From Candidatus Kapaibacterium sp. (GTDB lineage: Bacteria > Bacteroidota > Ignavibacteria > Kapaibacteriales > Kapaibacteriaceae): a stretch of 60,636 nucleotides of DNA. This document shows positions 13,183 to 21,127 of the stretch, one piece after another. Each line of letters begins with the position of its first letter. Positions within the stretch are counted from its first letter, which is position 1. The notes below the pieces were generated by a model. That model had not been told where the DNA came from and did not search any database. It saw only the letters and a list, made by a program, of their open reading frames with translations. A program made the translations under genes and the position numbers. The stretch covers positions 1-60,636 of the forward strand of contig JAURGP010000006.1 in assembly GCA_030833725.1 (NCBI GenBank), in the 5' to 3' direction.

Positions 13183-13214
13183 CAAAACTAACACAGGAAG
13201 CCGAACCTACCAAA
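13183..13214 (-). promoter_or_regulatory. Bacteroidota-type promoter of the tRNA-secE-nusG operon
   Basis: On the minus strand TTTG (13211-13214) is followed after exactly 20 nt by TAGTTTTG (13183-13190). This matches the known Bacteroidota primary-sigma consensus TTTG-N19-21-TAnnTTTG. Transcription would begin about 13176, a few bases before tRNA-Tyr. Confidence 0.8.
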
Positions 13215-13241
13215 CACCCCACCAAACTGCGACAAACTGCG

Positions 13242-14411
13242 TCAATTGGAGGCAGCCATCCTGCGCATGAAGTCCTGGAAGAGGTAGTCCGAGTCGTGGG
13301 GGCCGGGGCTGGCCTCGGGGTGGTACTGAACGGCAAAAGCATTGTGCTGTGGCAGGTTGATACCAGCACAGGTGTGGTCATTCAGGTTCACGTGGGTCAT
13401 CTCTGCCCAGTCAGGAAGCGTGCTTGGGTCCACGGCAAAGCCGTGATTTTGGGAGGTGATCTCGATGGCCCCGGTAGGGACGTACTGCACGGGGTGGTTG
13501 GCACCCCGGTGGCCGAACTTCAACTTGTAGGTGCTGGCGCCCACGGCCAGCGACATAATCTGGTGGCCCAGGCAAATACCGAACATCGGCGCGGTACCGA
13601 GCAGCTCACGCACCGTCGCAATGGCTCCGGTCACGGCTGCCGGATCCCCAGGGCCGTTACTGAGGAAGATTCCGTCCGGCTGTAGCGCCCGTATCTCGCT
13701 GGCCGTTGTCGTGGCTGGCACCACGGTCACCCGGCAGCCATAGGCAGCCAGGCGGCGCAGGATGTTGCGCTTTACGCCAAAGTCCACGGCTACCACGTGA
13801 TAGGTCTGGGAGGGGGCTTCCGTGGGCTGTTGCGTGGTGTACTGGTACCATGTGCGCGACAACTCCGCTTCGTCAGTCTCGGGCTGAACGGTATAGGGCG
13901 TGGCCGTCGTTACCTGTGGCGTAAGGTCCAGTCCTTCCATCGAGGGCACCAAACGGGCACGCTCGACAAGTTCGGCAGGGTCAAGATTGGATCCGTGCGC
14001 AATCACCGCTCGCATCGCCCCTTCCGAACGAAGGATCCGTACCAGAGCCCTCGTGTCGATGCCAGCGATGCCGGCAACACCAAAGTCCTCGAGGTATTGC
14101 TGCAGTGACCGTTGCGCGCGATAGTTCGACACCACCCGGGATAACTCGTGAACTACCAGGCCGGCGGCCTTCAAACCGTCGGACTCCACATCTTCATCGT
14201 TCACACCATAGTTCCCGATGTGCGGATACGTGAACGTCACGATCTGGCCGGCATAGGACGGGTCGGTGAGTACCTCCTGATAGCCACTCATCGCCGTGTT
14301 AAAGACCAACTCCCCCTGACTCTCGGCACCGATGGCACCAATGGCCACACCCGTAAAGGTGGTTCCGTTTTCAAGGGCCAATACGGCCTGCACGGCGGTA
14401 GCGGTGGTCAT
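13242..14411 (-). CDS. carA: Carbamoyl-phosphate synthase small (glutaminase) subunit
   Basis: A 389-residue subunit that hydrolyses glutamine and passes ammonia to the large subunit CarB for arginine and pyrimidine synthesis. The N-terminal CPSase domain has [21 protein letters not shown]. The class I amidotransferase domain has the nucleophile in MFGICLGHQ and the His/Glu pair in [12 protein letters not shown]. An AGGA site precedes the ATG. carB is not in the window. The gene is divergent from the HNH gene, and the dispersed motif AGGGGGCT occurs inside it at 13811. Confidence 0.97.
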   Translation of the reverse strand: MTTATAVQAVLALENGTTFTGVAIGAIGAESQGELVFNTAMSGYQEVLTDPSYAGQIVTFTYPHIGNYGVNDEDVESDGLKAAGLVVHELSRVVSNYRAQRSLQQYLEDFGVAGIAGIDTRALVRILRSEGAMRAVIAHGSNLDPAELVERARLVPSMEGLDLTPQVTTATPYTVQPETDEAELSRTWYQYTTQQPTEAPSQTYHVVAVDFGVKRNILRRLAAYGCRVTVVPATTTASEIRALQPDGIFLSNGPGDPAAVTGAIATVRELLGTAPMFGICLGHQIMSLAVGASTYKLKFGHRGANHPVQYVPTGAIEITSQNHGFAVDPSTLPDWAEMTHVNLNDHTCAGINLPQHNAFAVQYHPEASPGPHDSDYLFQDFMRRMAASN

Positions 14412-14524
14412 GAAGGTCCTAGGGGGAAATGTGGGATGTCATCGTTTGGAAACAGTCGTCAAAAACGCCTGCGAAGTTATTGCAGATCGGCCTAAATTCC
14501 GACGATTACTACCAAGAGGTGCCA

Positions 14525-15055
14525 GTGAGCAAGGCGGCGTCACGTAATGTCCTGAGTGCGAAGGTCTTGGTCTTGAATCAGTCCTACGAGCCGATCAGCG
14601 TGTGTTCGGCGCAGAAGGCCCTGTTGTTGCTGTTTCTGACGAAGGCAGAGTTGGTAGAGCATCGAGCAGCCCTTGCTGTGCGCACGTGTCGCGAGGCCTA
14701 TCCGTTTCCGAGTGTGATTCGCCTGAGCGCCTACCTGCGCATGCCGTTCAAGAAGATCGAACTGTCGCGAAAGAACATCCTCCGTCGCGACAACTTCACG
14801 TGTCAGTACTGTGGCACGAAGCAACCTCCGTTAACCGTAGACCACATCATTCCTCGTTCTCGAGGAGGTCCCGATCAATGGGACAACCTGACGTCGGCCT
14901 GCCTGCGGTGCAATAACCGTAAGGGGAACCGTACTCCCGAGGAGGCGAGCATGCAGCTCCTAACTGTTCCCCGGAAACCGCATCACGTGCTGTTTCTGAA
15001 GCACTACGCCGGCAAGGTGGATGATTCGTGGCGACCGTACCTGTTCATGGATTAA
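14525..15055 (+). CDS. HNH endonuclease domain protein
   Basis: A 176-residue protein if GTG at 14525 is the start (GAGGT 4 nt upstream, and the conserved KVLVLNQSYEPISV follows soon after); an in-frame ATG 96 nt earlier is possible. The C-terminal half is an HNH domain: RRDNFTCQYCG, VDHIIPRSRGG and CLRCNNRKG, with two CxxC pairs for structural zinc and the catalytic DH. Such single-domain HNH proteins are common in Bacteroidota with unknown substrate. There is no restriction or phage gene nearby. Confidence 0.85.
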   Translation: MSKAASRNVLSAKVLVLNQSYEPISVCSAQKALLLLFLTKAELVEHRAALAVRTCREAYPFPSVIRLSAYLRMPFKKIELSRKNILRRDNFTCQYCGTKQPPLTVDHIIPRSRGGPDQWDNLTSACLRCNNRKGNRTPEEASMQLLTVPRKPHHVLFLKHYAGKVDDSWRPYLFMD

Positions 15056-15085
15056 CTCGGACTAGCTCGGACTAGGTCGGACTAG
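15056..15085. repeat. Three tandem 10-bp repeats
   Basis: CTCGGACTAG is repeated three times (last copy begins with G) immediately after the stop of the HNH gene. It has no hairpin potential of note and sits in the 43-nt gap to the convergent gene. Confidence 0.85.
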
Positions 15086-15098
15086 CTTGTTATCACAA

Positions 15099-18029
15099 CT
15101 ACGGCAGCACGACCACTCTAGTACTTCCGCGCTGGCCCTCGTCGATCATCAGCGTGTAGCTCCCTGCGGCCAATCCCACCGTCGATACCGTCGTGGCATC
15201 GGACGTCGTTTCAACTTCGCGCACAACACCTCCCATTGCATCAAGCACCGTGATCCGACGCGCGCCGGGGTGATGACGTACAATGAAGTCCTCGTCGCCG
15301 ACAGGATTCGGTTGAACAGTACAGCGTGCGGTAGAGCGATCCTCGTCCACGGAGGTCGGGATCGCAGAGAATTCTATCACGTACCACGGCGTCTGGTCAA
15401 CATTGGTCTCGAAACTCAGAGCGAATCGTCCGGTGACGCTAGGCGTGGACGACCGACGCTTCTCGATGAGTGGTCGCGCATCCGGCCCGAGCGGTGTTAC
15501 ATGGCAGGAATCCCAACCCGGGGCACGCAACGTCAGGCGGATCGAGCGTCCCTCAAGCATCATACCTCCCTGCCCCCACCGTTCCAGCGTCGCGTTATCA
15601 GCCGCGAACTCGGCGCCCTCATTCAGCCCCCTGGCACCAATCACACAGAGATTACGCGCCGACATCACGATCGCGCTGTCGGTGAGCGACTGCACCACCA
15701 CGGTCGTGAAATCTCCAGCGGAGGTTTGCTCCACCACCAGATCGCGCTCGCTGACGATCTCGCCCGCCAGCTTGCCTGCCACGGCCATCGTATGTGGTGT
15801 GACCACCCGCATGAGGGCCTTTGTTGCGTCAAAGTAGATCTGACCATTCTCGGCATCAAGAGCTGTGAGGTCAACGGTATTCGCAAGGGGCGAGATATCG
15901 AGTTGAGGCAGATACGACTCCTCGTCCTGCAGTTCGGAGTCCATCACGATGCGACGGAACAGACCCATACGCCCGTCGGCACCCAGCGACAGCGAATAGG
16001 CCTGCGTAGAATGGAAGAGCGGGTTGCTCAAGGACTGACGCGAGTTGCTGATCACCAACGACTTCTCCGAGGGCTGCACATCAAAGCGGCGCAGCATGTT
16101 CGATGCCAGTGGAAGCATCGTCAGTACATGGGGCTTGTCGTACATGTCCCAATAGTTCAGCGAATCAACCCGCCAATTGCCGGCGCGGGGCGCCGCGGCG
16201 AAGTAGCTGAAGTGGATACCATCCCAGTCGTGTAGTCCGGCATAGGCCGGCATCACCACACCCACTTCTGGCAGGTACGGCCGCGGGTACTGGTAGCCCA
16301 ATCCGCTCAATACGTAGGGCTTGTCCTCCATGTTTTGGGCAGAGTGCACCCAGCTACTCGACCCGCCGGTTTCTTGGAGGAACGACAACGCACTGGAGCG
16401 GAACTCATAGTAGCTGAAGAAGTCGTAGTTCCGGGCGGCATAGCGGTCGCGTACATCATACACCCTGCGTCCAGGCGTGAGCAACGTAGCCGTACCCACC
16501 GTATCACGCAGGAACCGACGATCGCCCTCCAGCAAGGCTTCTTGGGAGGCGAGGTAGAACTCTGCTTGATCGGCAGCGCGCTGTGGCGACACAAACGGAT
16601 CGGAGAATGCAAGACGCTGGATGGTGCGATTCTCCATGGACTCTCCCGCCCTCACACCGGGGACGTTGATCTCTGTGAATGTCACATCATCGATGAACAC
16701 GTCACCGGGATCCATTCCCATGTAGGCGATCATGATCACCGAGCCTTCATCCGTGGACTTAGCAATGAAGTCGAAGTCGTACTTCTTCCACTCCGAAGTG
16801 ATCTCTACGGTTTGCGTCAGGCCGTAGTTATCGTAGGGGTAGCCGTTATTGCGAATGTCTACCCGAAACCGTCGCGTACCCTGCTCGGGAGTTGTTTTCA
16901 ACCACATCGACAGGCGGTATCCGTGGCCACGCGTCGCTTTCTCCAACGCTTGGTAGACGTAGATCCCACCTACCGCTCCGTTATTCGAAGGACGACCGAT
17001 GCGAATGCGCCCGCCAAACTCACCCGAGACCTTTTCCGTTTCGGAGTACTGCAGAATGGCCTGGGCATCCAGACTGGCATTGGCAACCAGTGTCCAGTTG
17101 GTTTGATCGAACGGATCTTCAAAGCCGCCGTTGCGTATCTGTTCGGAGGGGTCGGCAGCGCGGAGCCGCCAGGCCTGCGATAGTGCGGCCGTGGTGGTGT
17201 ACCCCTTTCCACGTAGGAAGTCGTGGTACAAGGAATCCATGAGCGCAAGGTGCTCTAGGCCGACAACCCTCGTACCGGATGGATTGGTGGCCACCACGTC
17301 CTTGGTGTAGGCCCAGTACACGCTCAGCGACGACTCCTCCACAGGCCCCACGTAGAGCAGAGCAGGATCATCCTTGTAGGCCAGTCCCGTGTGGGGATTG
17401 ACGTGGTCCAGCACAAGGCGCATGATGTCGCGATGGATGCGCTGCACCACCGGATCAAAAAAGATCGGCGTTCGTGTTCCCCACCCCGTCGAATCAGGCT
17501 GGCGCACGCCATCGCCGGCTCGAGGCCTCCAGATACTATGAAAGTAGAAGCCGTAGTAGATCCCTTGCTCACGCAGCTGATGTAGGAACCAGTCAAAGCG
17601 GGCAATGTTGATCGAATCCAGTCCGCCTCCCGTGGATGTTGGCCCGTCGGCCAGCACCGAGTATCCTCGCCAGTAGGTGTAGTCGAACTGCATGAACTGC
17701 ACGGTATTGATCCCGAGGGCGCGCAGTCGTCGGGCAATGCGGACAGCCGCCGCGCTGTCGGGGAAGCAGCCAGTCAGGCGCATCGTGGTTCCCACGATGC
17801 GGAATCGCGTGCTGTCCGGATACCACAGATGACCGTCCCGCGAGACAATCTGACCGCGTTCACCGGCACGCTCAACTGATCCATACAGCAGAGACGTATC
17901 TACATCCAAGGAGTCGCCCATGGCAAACGGATAGGGATTCACCAGTGGCTGTGCCTCGAGCCGAACGGCCAGAACGACAACGACGCAAAACAGAACGTAC
18001 TTCATCACATAGTTCATCACATGCTTCAT
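15099..18029 (-). CDS. Secreted glycoside-hydrolase-like protein with CBM-type module and T9SS tail
   Basis: 976 residues. A signal peptide ends near residue 27 (VRLEA-QP). Residues 70-290 resemble the TIM barrel of GH5/GH42-like enzymes (LRALGINTVQFMQFDY, NPHTGLAYKDDPALL); the usual NE acid/base motif reads EES at about 231-233. Residues 299-455 look like a CBM4/9 carbohydrate-binding fold starting NGGFEDPFDQTNW. The C-terminus (VQPNPVGDEDFIV to AAGSYTLMIDEGQ) is a type A T9SS sorting domain, so export to the cell surface is expected. The start overlaps the DUF1501 stop as ATGA. The first 12 codons repeat a 12-bp unit giving three nearby Met starts. Enzymatic role is inferred. Confidence 0.75.
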   Translation of the reverse strand: MKHVMNYVMKYVLFCVVVVLAVRLEAQPLVNPYPFAMGDSLDVDTSLLYGSVERAGERGQIVSRDGHLWYPDSTRFRIVGTTMRLTGCFPDSAAAVRIARRLRALGINTVQFMQFDYTYWRGYSVLADGPTSTGGGLDSINIARFDWFLHQLREQGIYYGFYFHSIWRPRAGDGVRQPDSTGWGTRTPIFFDPVVQRIHRDIMRLVLDHVNPHTGLAYKDDPALLYVGPVEESSLSVYWAYTKDVVATNPSGTRVVGLEHLALMDSLYHDFLRGKGYTTTAALSQAWRLRAADPSEQIRNGGFEDPFDQTNWTLVANASLDAQAILQYSETEKVSGEFGGRIRIGRPSNNGAVGGIYVYQALEKATRGHGYRLSMWLKTTPEQGTRRFRVDIRNNGYPYDNYGLTQTVEITSEWKKYDFDFIAKSTDEGSVIMIAYMGMDPGDVFIDDVTFTEINVPGVRAGESMENRTIQRLAFSDPFVSPQRAADQAEFYLASQEALLEGDRRFLRDTVGTATLLTPGRRVYDVRDRYAARNYDFFSYYEFRSSALSFLQETGGSSSWVHSAQNMEDKPYVLSGLGYQYPRPYLPEVGVVMPAYAGLHDWDGIHFSYFAAAPRAGNWRVDSLNYWDMYDKPHVLTMLPLASNMLRRFDVQPSEKSLVISNSRQSLSNPLFHSTQAYSLSLGADGRMGLFRRIVMDSELQDEESYLPQLDISPLANTVDLTALDAENGQIYFDATKALMRVVTPHTMAVAGKLAGEIVSERDLVVEQTSAGDFTTVVVQSLTDSAIVMSARNLCVIGARGLNEGAEFAADNATLERWGQGGMMLEGRSIRLTLRAPGWDSCHVTPLGPDARPLIEKRRSSTPSVTGRFALSFETNVDQTPWYVIEFSAIPTSVDEDRSTARCTVQPNPVGDEDFIVRHHPGARRITVLDAMGGVVREVETTSDATTVSTVGLAAGSYTLMIDEGQRGSTRVVVLP

Positions 18030-19621
18030 CGCTGGACATTCAAGAGTGTGGACGTAGCTGCAGAACCAGATCGAAGCGTAAGGACGTACGATCCAGCAGA
18101 CAAACCCGACACGTTCAGTCGAACAACACCGCTGATCGTGTCGATCGGTTCGCCGTGCAGCACGCGCCCGCGCACATCGCGGACTTCAAGCATGGCATCG
18201 GCCGTGGGTGCAACGTTCACGCGTACGACAACGTCATCCATCGCCGGGTTAGGAGCAATCGACGAAAAACCTAGGACGTCCCGCCCACCTCCGCGCTCTG
18301 CAACCGATACCGGCACATCGAACAGTGGCAACGCCGTTTGCTGGAAGTCGCGATAGAGGACGTCTGCGGCGACTGTCCGCGGTTGACCGAACCACTGCAG
18401 CAACACCGATGCGTAGATGTCACGGTAGTCGTGCTGCACCAGCATGTCGCCGATGGGATCCAGGTTTTCCAGATCGGGATCGCTACCGTACACCGCGCCG
18501 TTGACCTTCGTGCCGAAGACGAACAGCGGCGCCGCGGTGCCGTGGTCGGTTCCGTAGCTACCGTTTTCATGCACGCGGCGCCCGAACTCGCTGAACGTCA
18601 TGCCCGCAACGCGGTCTTCGAAGCCCAGCTCCTTCATCTCGGCCATGAAGGCCGACACGGCCTCCGACAGCTCTCCGAGGAGATTGGCATGGGTGCCCAC
18701 GGTAGGATCGTTGGTGTTAACCTGATTGGCATGGGTGTCGAAGTTGTTGTTGGCCCAGCTCACGAGGTACACCTGCGTTTTCAGACCACCAGAAATGAGC
18801 TTCGACACCACGCGCAGCTTGCTAGCGATATCGGTGGTGGGATAGGCTATCGACGACGACGCAGCCTTATCGGCTGCCCCTTTCACCACTTCGGCATACA
18901 CATCAGCACTGCGGGCAACGTCGCGCATAAAGCGCACTTCACGCCCGGCCGGTGTGTCGCCATAGTCCGCCGAGGGCACTTCTTCGATCGAGCCGCCGCT
19001 GTTGACGATCCGATAAAACTCCTCTGGGTCGCGGAAGCTGATTCCCATCGATCCTTTCGGACCCTGCAAACCCAGCGAGAGCGATGTGCCGATCTGTACG
19101 GCCAGGGGTGACGACGGCAGCGTGGACGGGAAGTCTGGGGCCTGCACATCCAGATACCTGCCGATCCATCCGGTAGCTCCAAACACGTCGGCGTCCGTTG
19201 CTGTCAGCCAGATGTCTGTTCCCCGAAAGTGGGATCGGTCCGGGTTTGGATAGCTCACTCCCTGGATCACTGCCATCTTCCCTTCATCGTACAGGGCACG
19301 GAAGCCGTTCATTCGTGGATGCCAGCCAAGCGTATCCGTGAGCGGCAGTGCTGCGTCCTTGGCGATGCTGATGTTTGGACGGCGCTCATAGTAGCGGTCG
19401 TTGGTCATCGGAATCACCGTGTTCAGGCCATCGTTGCCACCCTGTAACTGGATCAGCACCAGAATACGGTCGGACGCGCCGTCGGCCCCACCAAGGAGCT
19501 GCGCCCATTGGCGGTCACCTCCAGCCAAGGCCTTTACGGCAATGGAGTCGATCATCGTTGGAAGCGTGGTCACGGCAAGTCCGGCCGATCCAACTGAACC
19601 AAGGAAACGTCTGCGATTCAT
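18026..19621 (-). CDS. DUF1501 family protein with Tat-like signal and T9SS tail
   Basis: 531 residues from ATG at 19621, chosen because AAGGA lies 7 nt upstream; a GTG 7 codons earlier is the alternative. The N-terminus NRRRFLGSVGSAGLAVTTLP matches a twin-arginine signal. The body is the DUF1501 sulfatase-like fold (LIQLQGGNDGLNTVIP, SFRDPEEFYRIV, TFSEFGRRVHENGS, GTDHGTAAPLFVFG). The last 80 residues (IAPNPAMDDVVVRV to SAGSYVLTLRSG) form a T9SS sorting domain. It lies 22 nt after DUF1800, its usual partner in many bacteria, and overlaps the next gene by 4 nt. Function of the family is unknown. Confidence 0.9.
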   Translation of the reverse strand: MNRRRFLGSVGSAGLAVTTLPTMIDSIAVKALAGGDRQWAQLLGGADGASDRILVLIQLQGGNDGLNTVIPMTNDRYYERRPNISIAKDAALPLTDTLGWHPRMNGFRALYDEGKMAVIQGVSYPNPDRSHFRGTDIWLTATDADVFGATGWIGRYLDVQAPDFPSTLPSSPLAVQIGTSLSLGLQGPKGSMGISFRDPEEFYRIVNSGGSIEEVPSADYGDTPAGREVRFMRDVARSADVYAEVVKGAADKAASSSIAYPTTDIASKLRVVSKLISGGLKTQVYLVSWANNNFDTHANQVNTNDPTVGTHANLLGELSEAVSAFMAEMKELGFEDRVAGMTFSEFGRRVHENGSYGTDHGTAAPLFVFGTKVNGAVYGSDPDLENLDPIGDMLVQHDYRDIYASVLLQWFGQPRTVAADVLYRDFQQTALPLFDVPVSVAERGGGRDVLGFSSIAPNPAMDDVVVRVNVAPTADAMLEVRDVRGRVLHGEPIDTISGVVRLNVSGLSAGSYVLTLRSGSAATSTLLNVQR

Positions 19622-19643
19622 GGTGTTGTCCTTCTCACTCACA

Positions 19644-21041
19644 TTACATCAGTTGGAATTCCGGCATGCGAACAATCGTCTGGAACAGCTGGCGGAGGCG
19701 GCTATTGGCCGTTGTCTCATCAATATTCCAGTAGCTGGCAGGCAGGCCTCCCATCATCACATCCAGTAAAATGTCGCGCTGTTCCTGGCTGGTCTCCACC
19801 GGCAGGAGCAACTCACACACGCCGGCAACAACGGCCTCGGCATCGTCGTACTGGGGTAGTCTGCGCACCACGGACACCAGGTCAATCTCCAACGGCGTTT
19901 GCTGTGTGGTCTGCAGGCGTGTACCCGTTCCCATCTGCCGTCCTTCCAGGAAGGCCTCGCCAAAGCGCTGGCGATTGGGGAAGGATGAACTGTTGATCCA
20001 GTTGTGATGACCCTTCCAGCCCTGCACCGTTGGAGGGTAGAACGGCGTCATGGTGAGCTGGATCATCGCCTGCACGATGGACGCCGGATCGACGGCCGTA
20101 GCATTCAGCAGGGATGCTAGCCCCACGGATAGTTGAAGGGGGCTCTTTATGAGAGCACCACGATGCTGCGTGGCATAGAAGTAGTTCGAGCTCAACAGCG
20201 TTTCAAGCACAGGACGAAGGTTGTAGGCGTGTCTGCGCACCAAGTATGCTACGGCAGCAATCGCATCATCCGAGGGATAGTAGTCCACAAACGTTTGAAT
20301 CATCTTCGTGGCGATGAACCTTGCACACGCATCCTGCTCCAGCGTGATGCGAATGACATCGTTGTATTCCCACGGACCGGACTGTCCCAGAATGGTCTTC
20401 TGACCCAGGTCAGCCAACTGACGATTGTACTCGGCCGTGCGCCCCATCACACGCCAGCCCGTAAAGGCACGGGCGGCCTCGAGCACATCAGCCTCGGTGT
20501 AGTTGCCAACACCCAGCGAGAACAGCTCGAACCACTCGCGAGCAAAGTTCTCATTTGGTCGACCCTTGACGCTTTGATTACCGTCCAGGTAGCGCAACAT
20601 GGCCGGATCACCAACGATCTGCTCACTCAGGGTTGGGTAGTCGTAGGCATGTTGGCGGAAGAGCATGCTCTGTGCCACCATCCACTGCGAGGCATACACA
20701 ACGATGTAGTCGCTGGTGAAGTGATTCTGCCAGAACGCCACCATGAGGTCCCGCACGGATGTGGTGGTGAGCACATGTCCGATCCACCACTTCTGCAACT
20801 CTGCCCACAGCGGCGGGCCGGTCTGTTGCGTCAGCGCAGGAGGATCGTTCGCCCAGCTCGGTACCGAAACAGGAGGCTCGAGCGCCATCAATGTTGCCAC
20901 TGCTTGTGGAGCCCCCTTCCCGACAAGTGCCTCCACCATGTCGAGCGATGGGTGAAACGTAGCTCTGCGCAACAGATGCAGGGCATCGGCACGGGTGAGC
21001 ACCGGTGCAAAAGGTGAGAGATCAACGGGGGTGTTGTTCAT
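19644..21041 (-). CDS. DUF1800 family protein
   Basis: 465 residues from ATG at 21041 (MNNTPVDLSPFAPVLTRADA, with GGA 6 nt upstream); an earlier in-frame start would overlap the divergent promoter region. Family signatures include HLLRRATFHPS, FWQNHFTSD, NENFAREWFELFSLGVGNYTE, VLEAARAFTGW and GWKGHHNWINSSSFPNR. DUF1800 proteins are nearly always encoded beside DUF1501 proteins, as here, and are thought to act in the envelope; no activity is established. No clear signal peptide is seen, unlike its partner. It heads the three-gene run with the T9SS cargo. Confidence 0.9.
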   Translation of the reverse strand: MNNTPVDLSPFAPVLTRADALHLLRRATFHPSLDMVEALVGKGAPQAVATLMALEPPVSVPSWANDPPALTQQTGPPLWAELQKWWIGHVLTTTSVRDLMVAFWQNHFTSDYIVVYASQWMVAQSMLFRQHAYDYPTLSEQIVGDPAMLRYLDGNQSVKGRPNENFAREWFELFSLGVGNYTEADVLEAARAFTGWRVMGRTAEYNRQLADLGQKTILGQSGPWEYNDVIRITLEQDACARFIATKMIQTFVDYYPSDDAIAAVAYLVRRHAYNLRPVLETLLSSNYFYATQHRGALIKSPLQLSVGLASLLNATAVDPASIVQAMIQLTMTPFYPPTVQGWKGHHNWINSSSFPNRQRFGEAFLEGRQMGTGTRLQTTQQTPLEIDLVSVVRRLPQYDDAEAVVAGVCELLLPVETSQEQRDILLDVMMGGLPASYWNIDETTANSRLRQLFQTIVRMPEFQLM

Positions 21042-21098
21042 GGCACGTCCGATAGATGACAAGGGAAAGTAAGAAAGTATTCCTTTCACCGGCCTGCG

Positions 21099-21106
21099 TA
21101 GCTTTG
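21099..21106 (+). promoter_or_regulatory. Candidate -7 box (TAGCTTTG) of the yfhO-like gene
   Basis: TAGCTTTG fits the TAnnTTTG consensus and ends 21 nt before the ATG, leaving a short leader with a GAGGT ribosome site. No TTTG was found 19-21 nt upstream, so only the -7 element is supported. Confidence 0.5.
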
Positions 21107-21127
21107 CGCGGAACAAGTGAGGTACCT

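Noticed and set aside
14525-15055. Homing or restriction endonuclease with a mobile context
   Set aside because: The HNH domain is real, but there is no methyltransferase, intron, phage or repeat boundary; it looks like the chromosomal Bacteroidota HNH family.
15056-15085. Attachment site or transposon end
   Set aside because: The three 10-bp repeats are contiguous, not paired at the ends of an element, and there is no integrase or transposase nearby.
15101-15230. Riboswitch or attenuator upstream of carA or in the HNH/GH gap
   Set aside because: No conserved aptamer element or terminator/antiterminator pair was seen in the short gaps.
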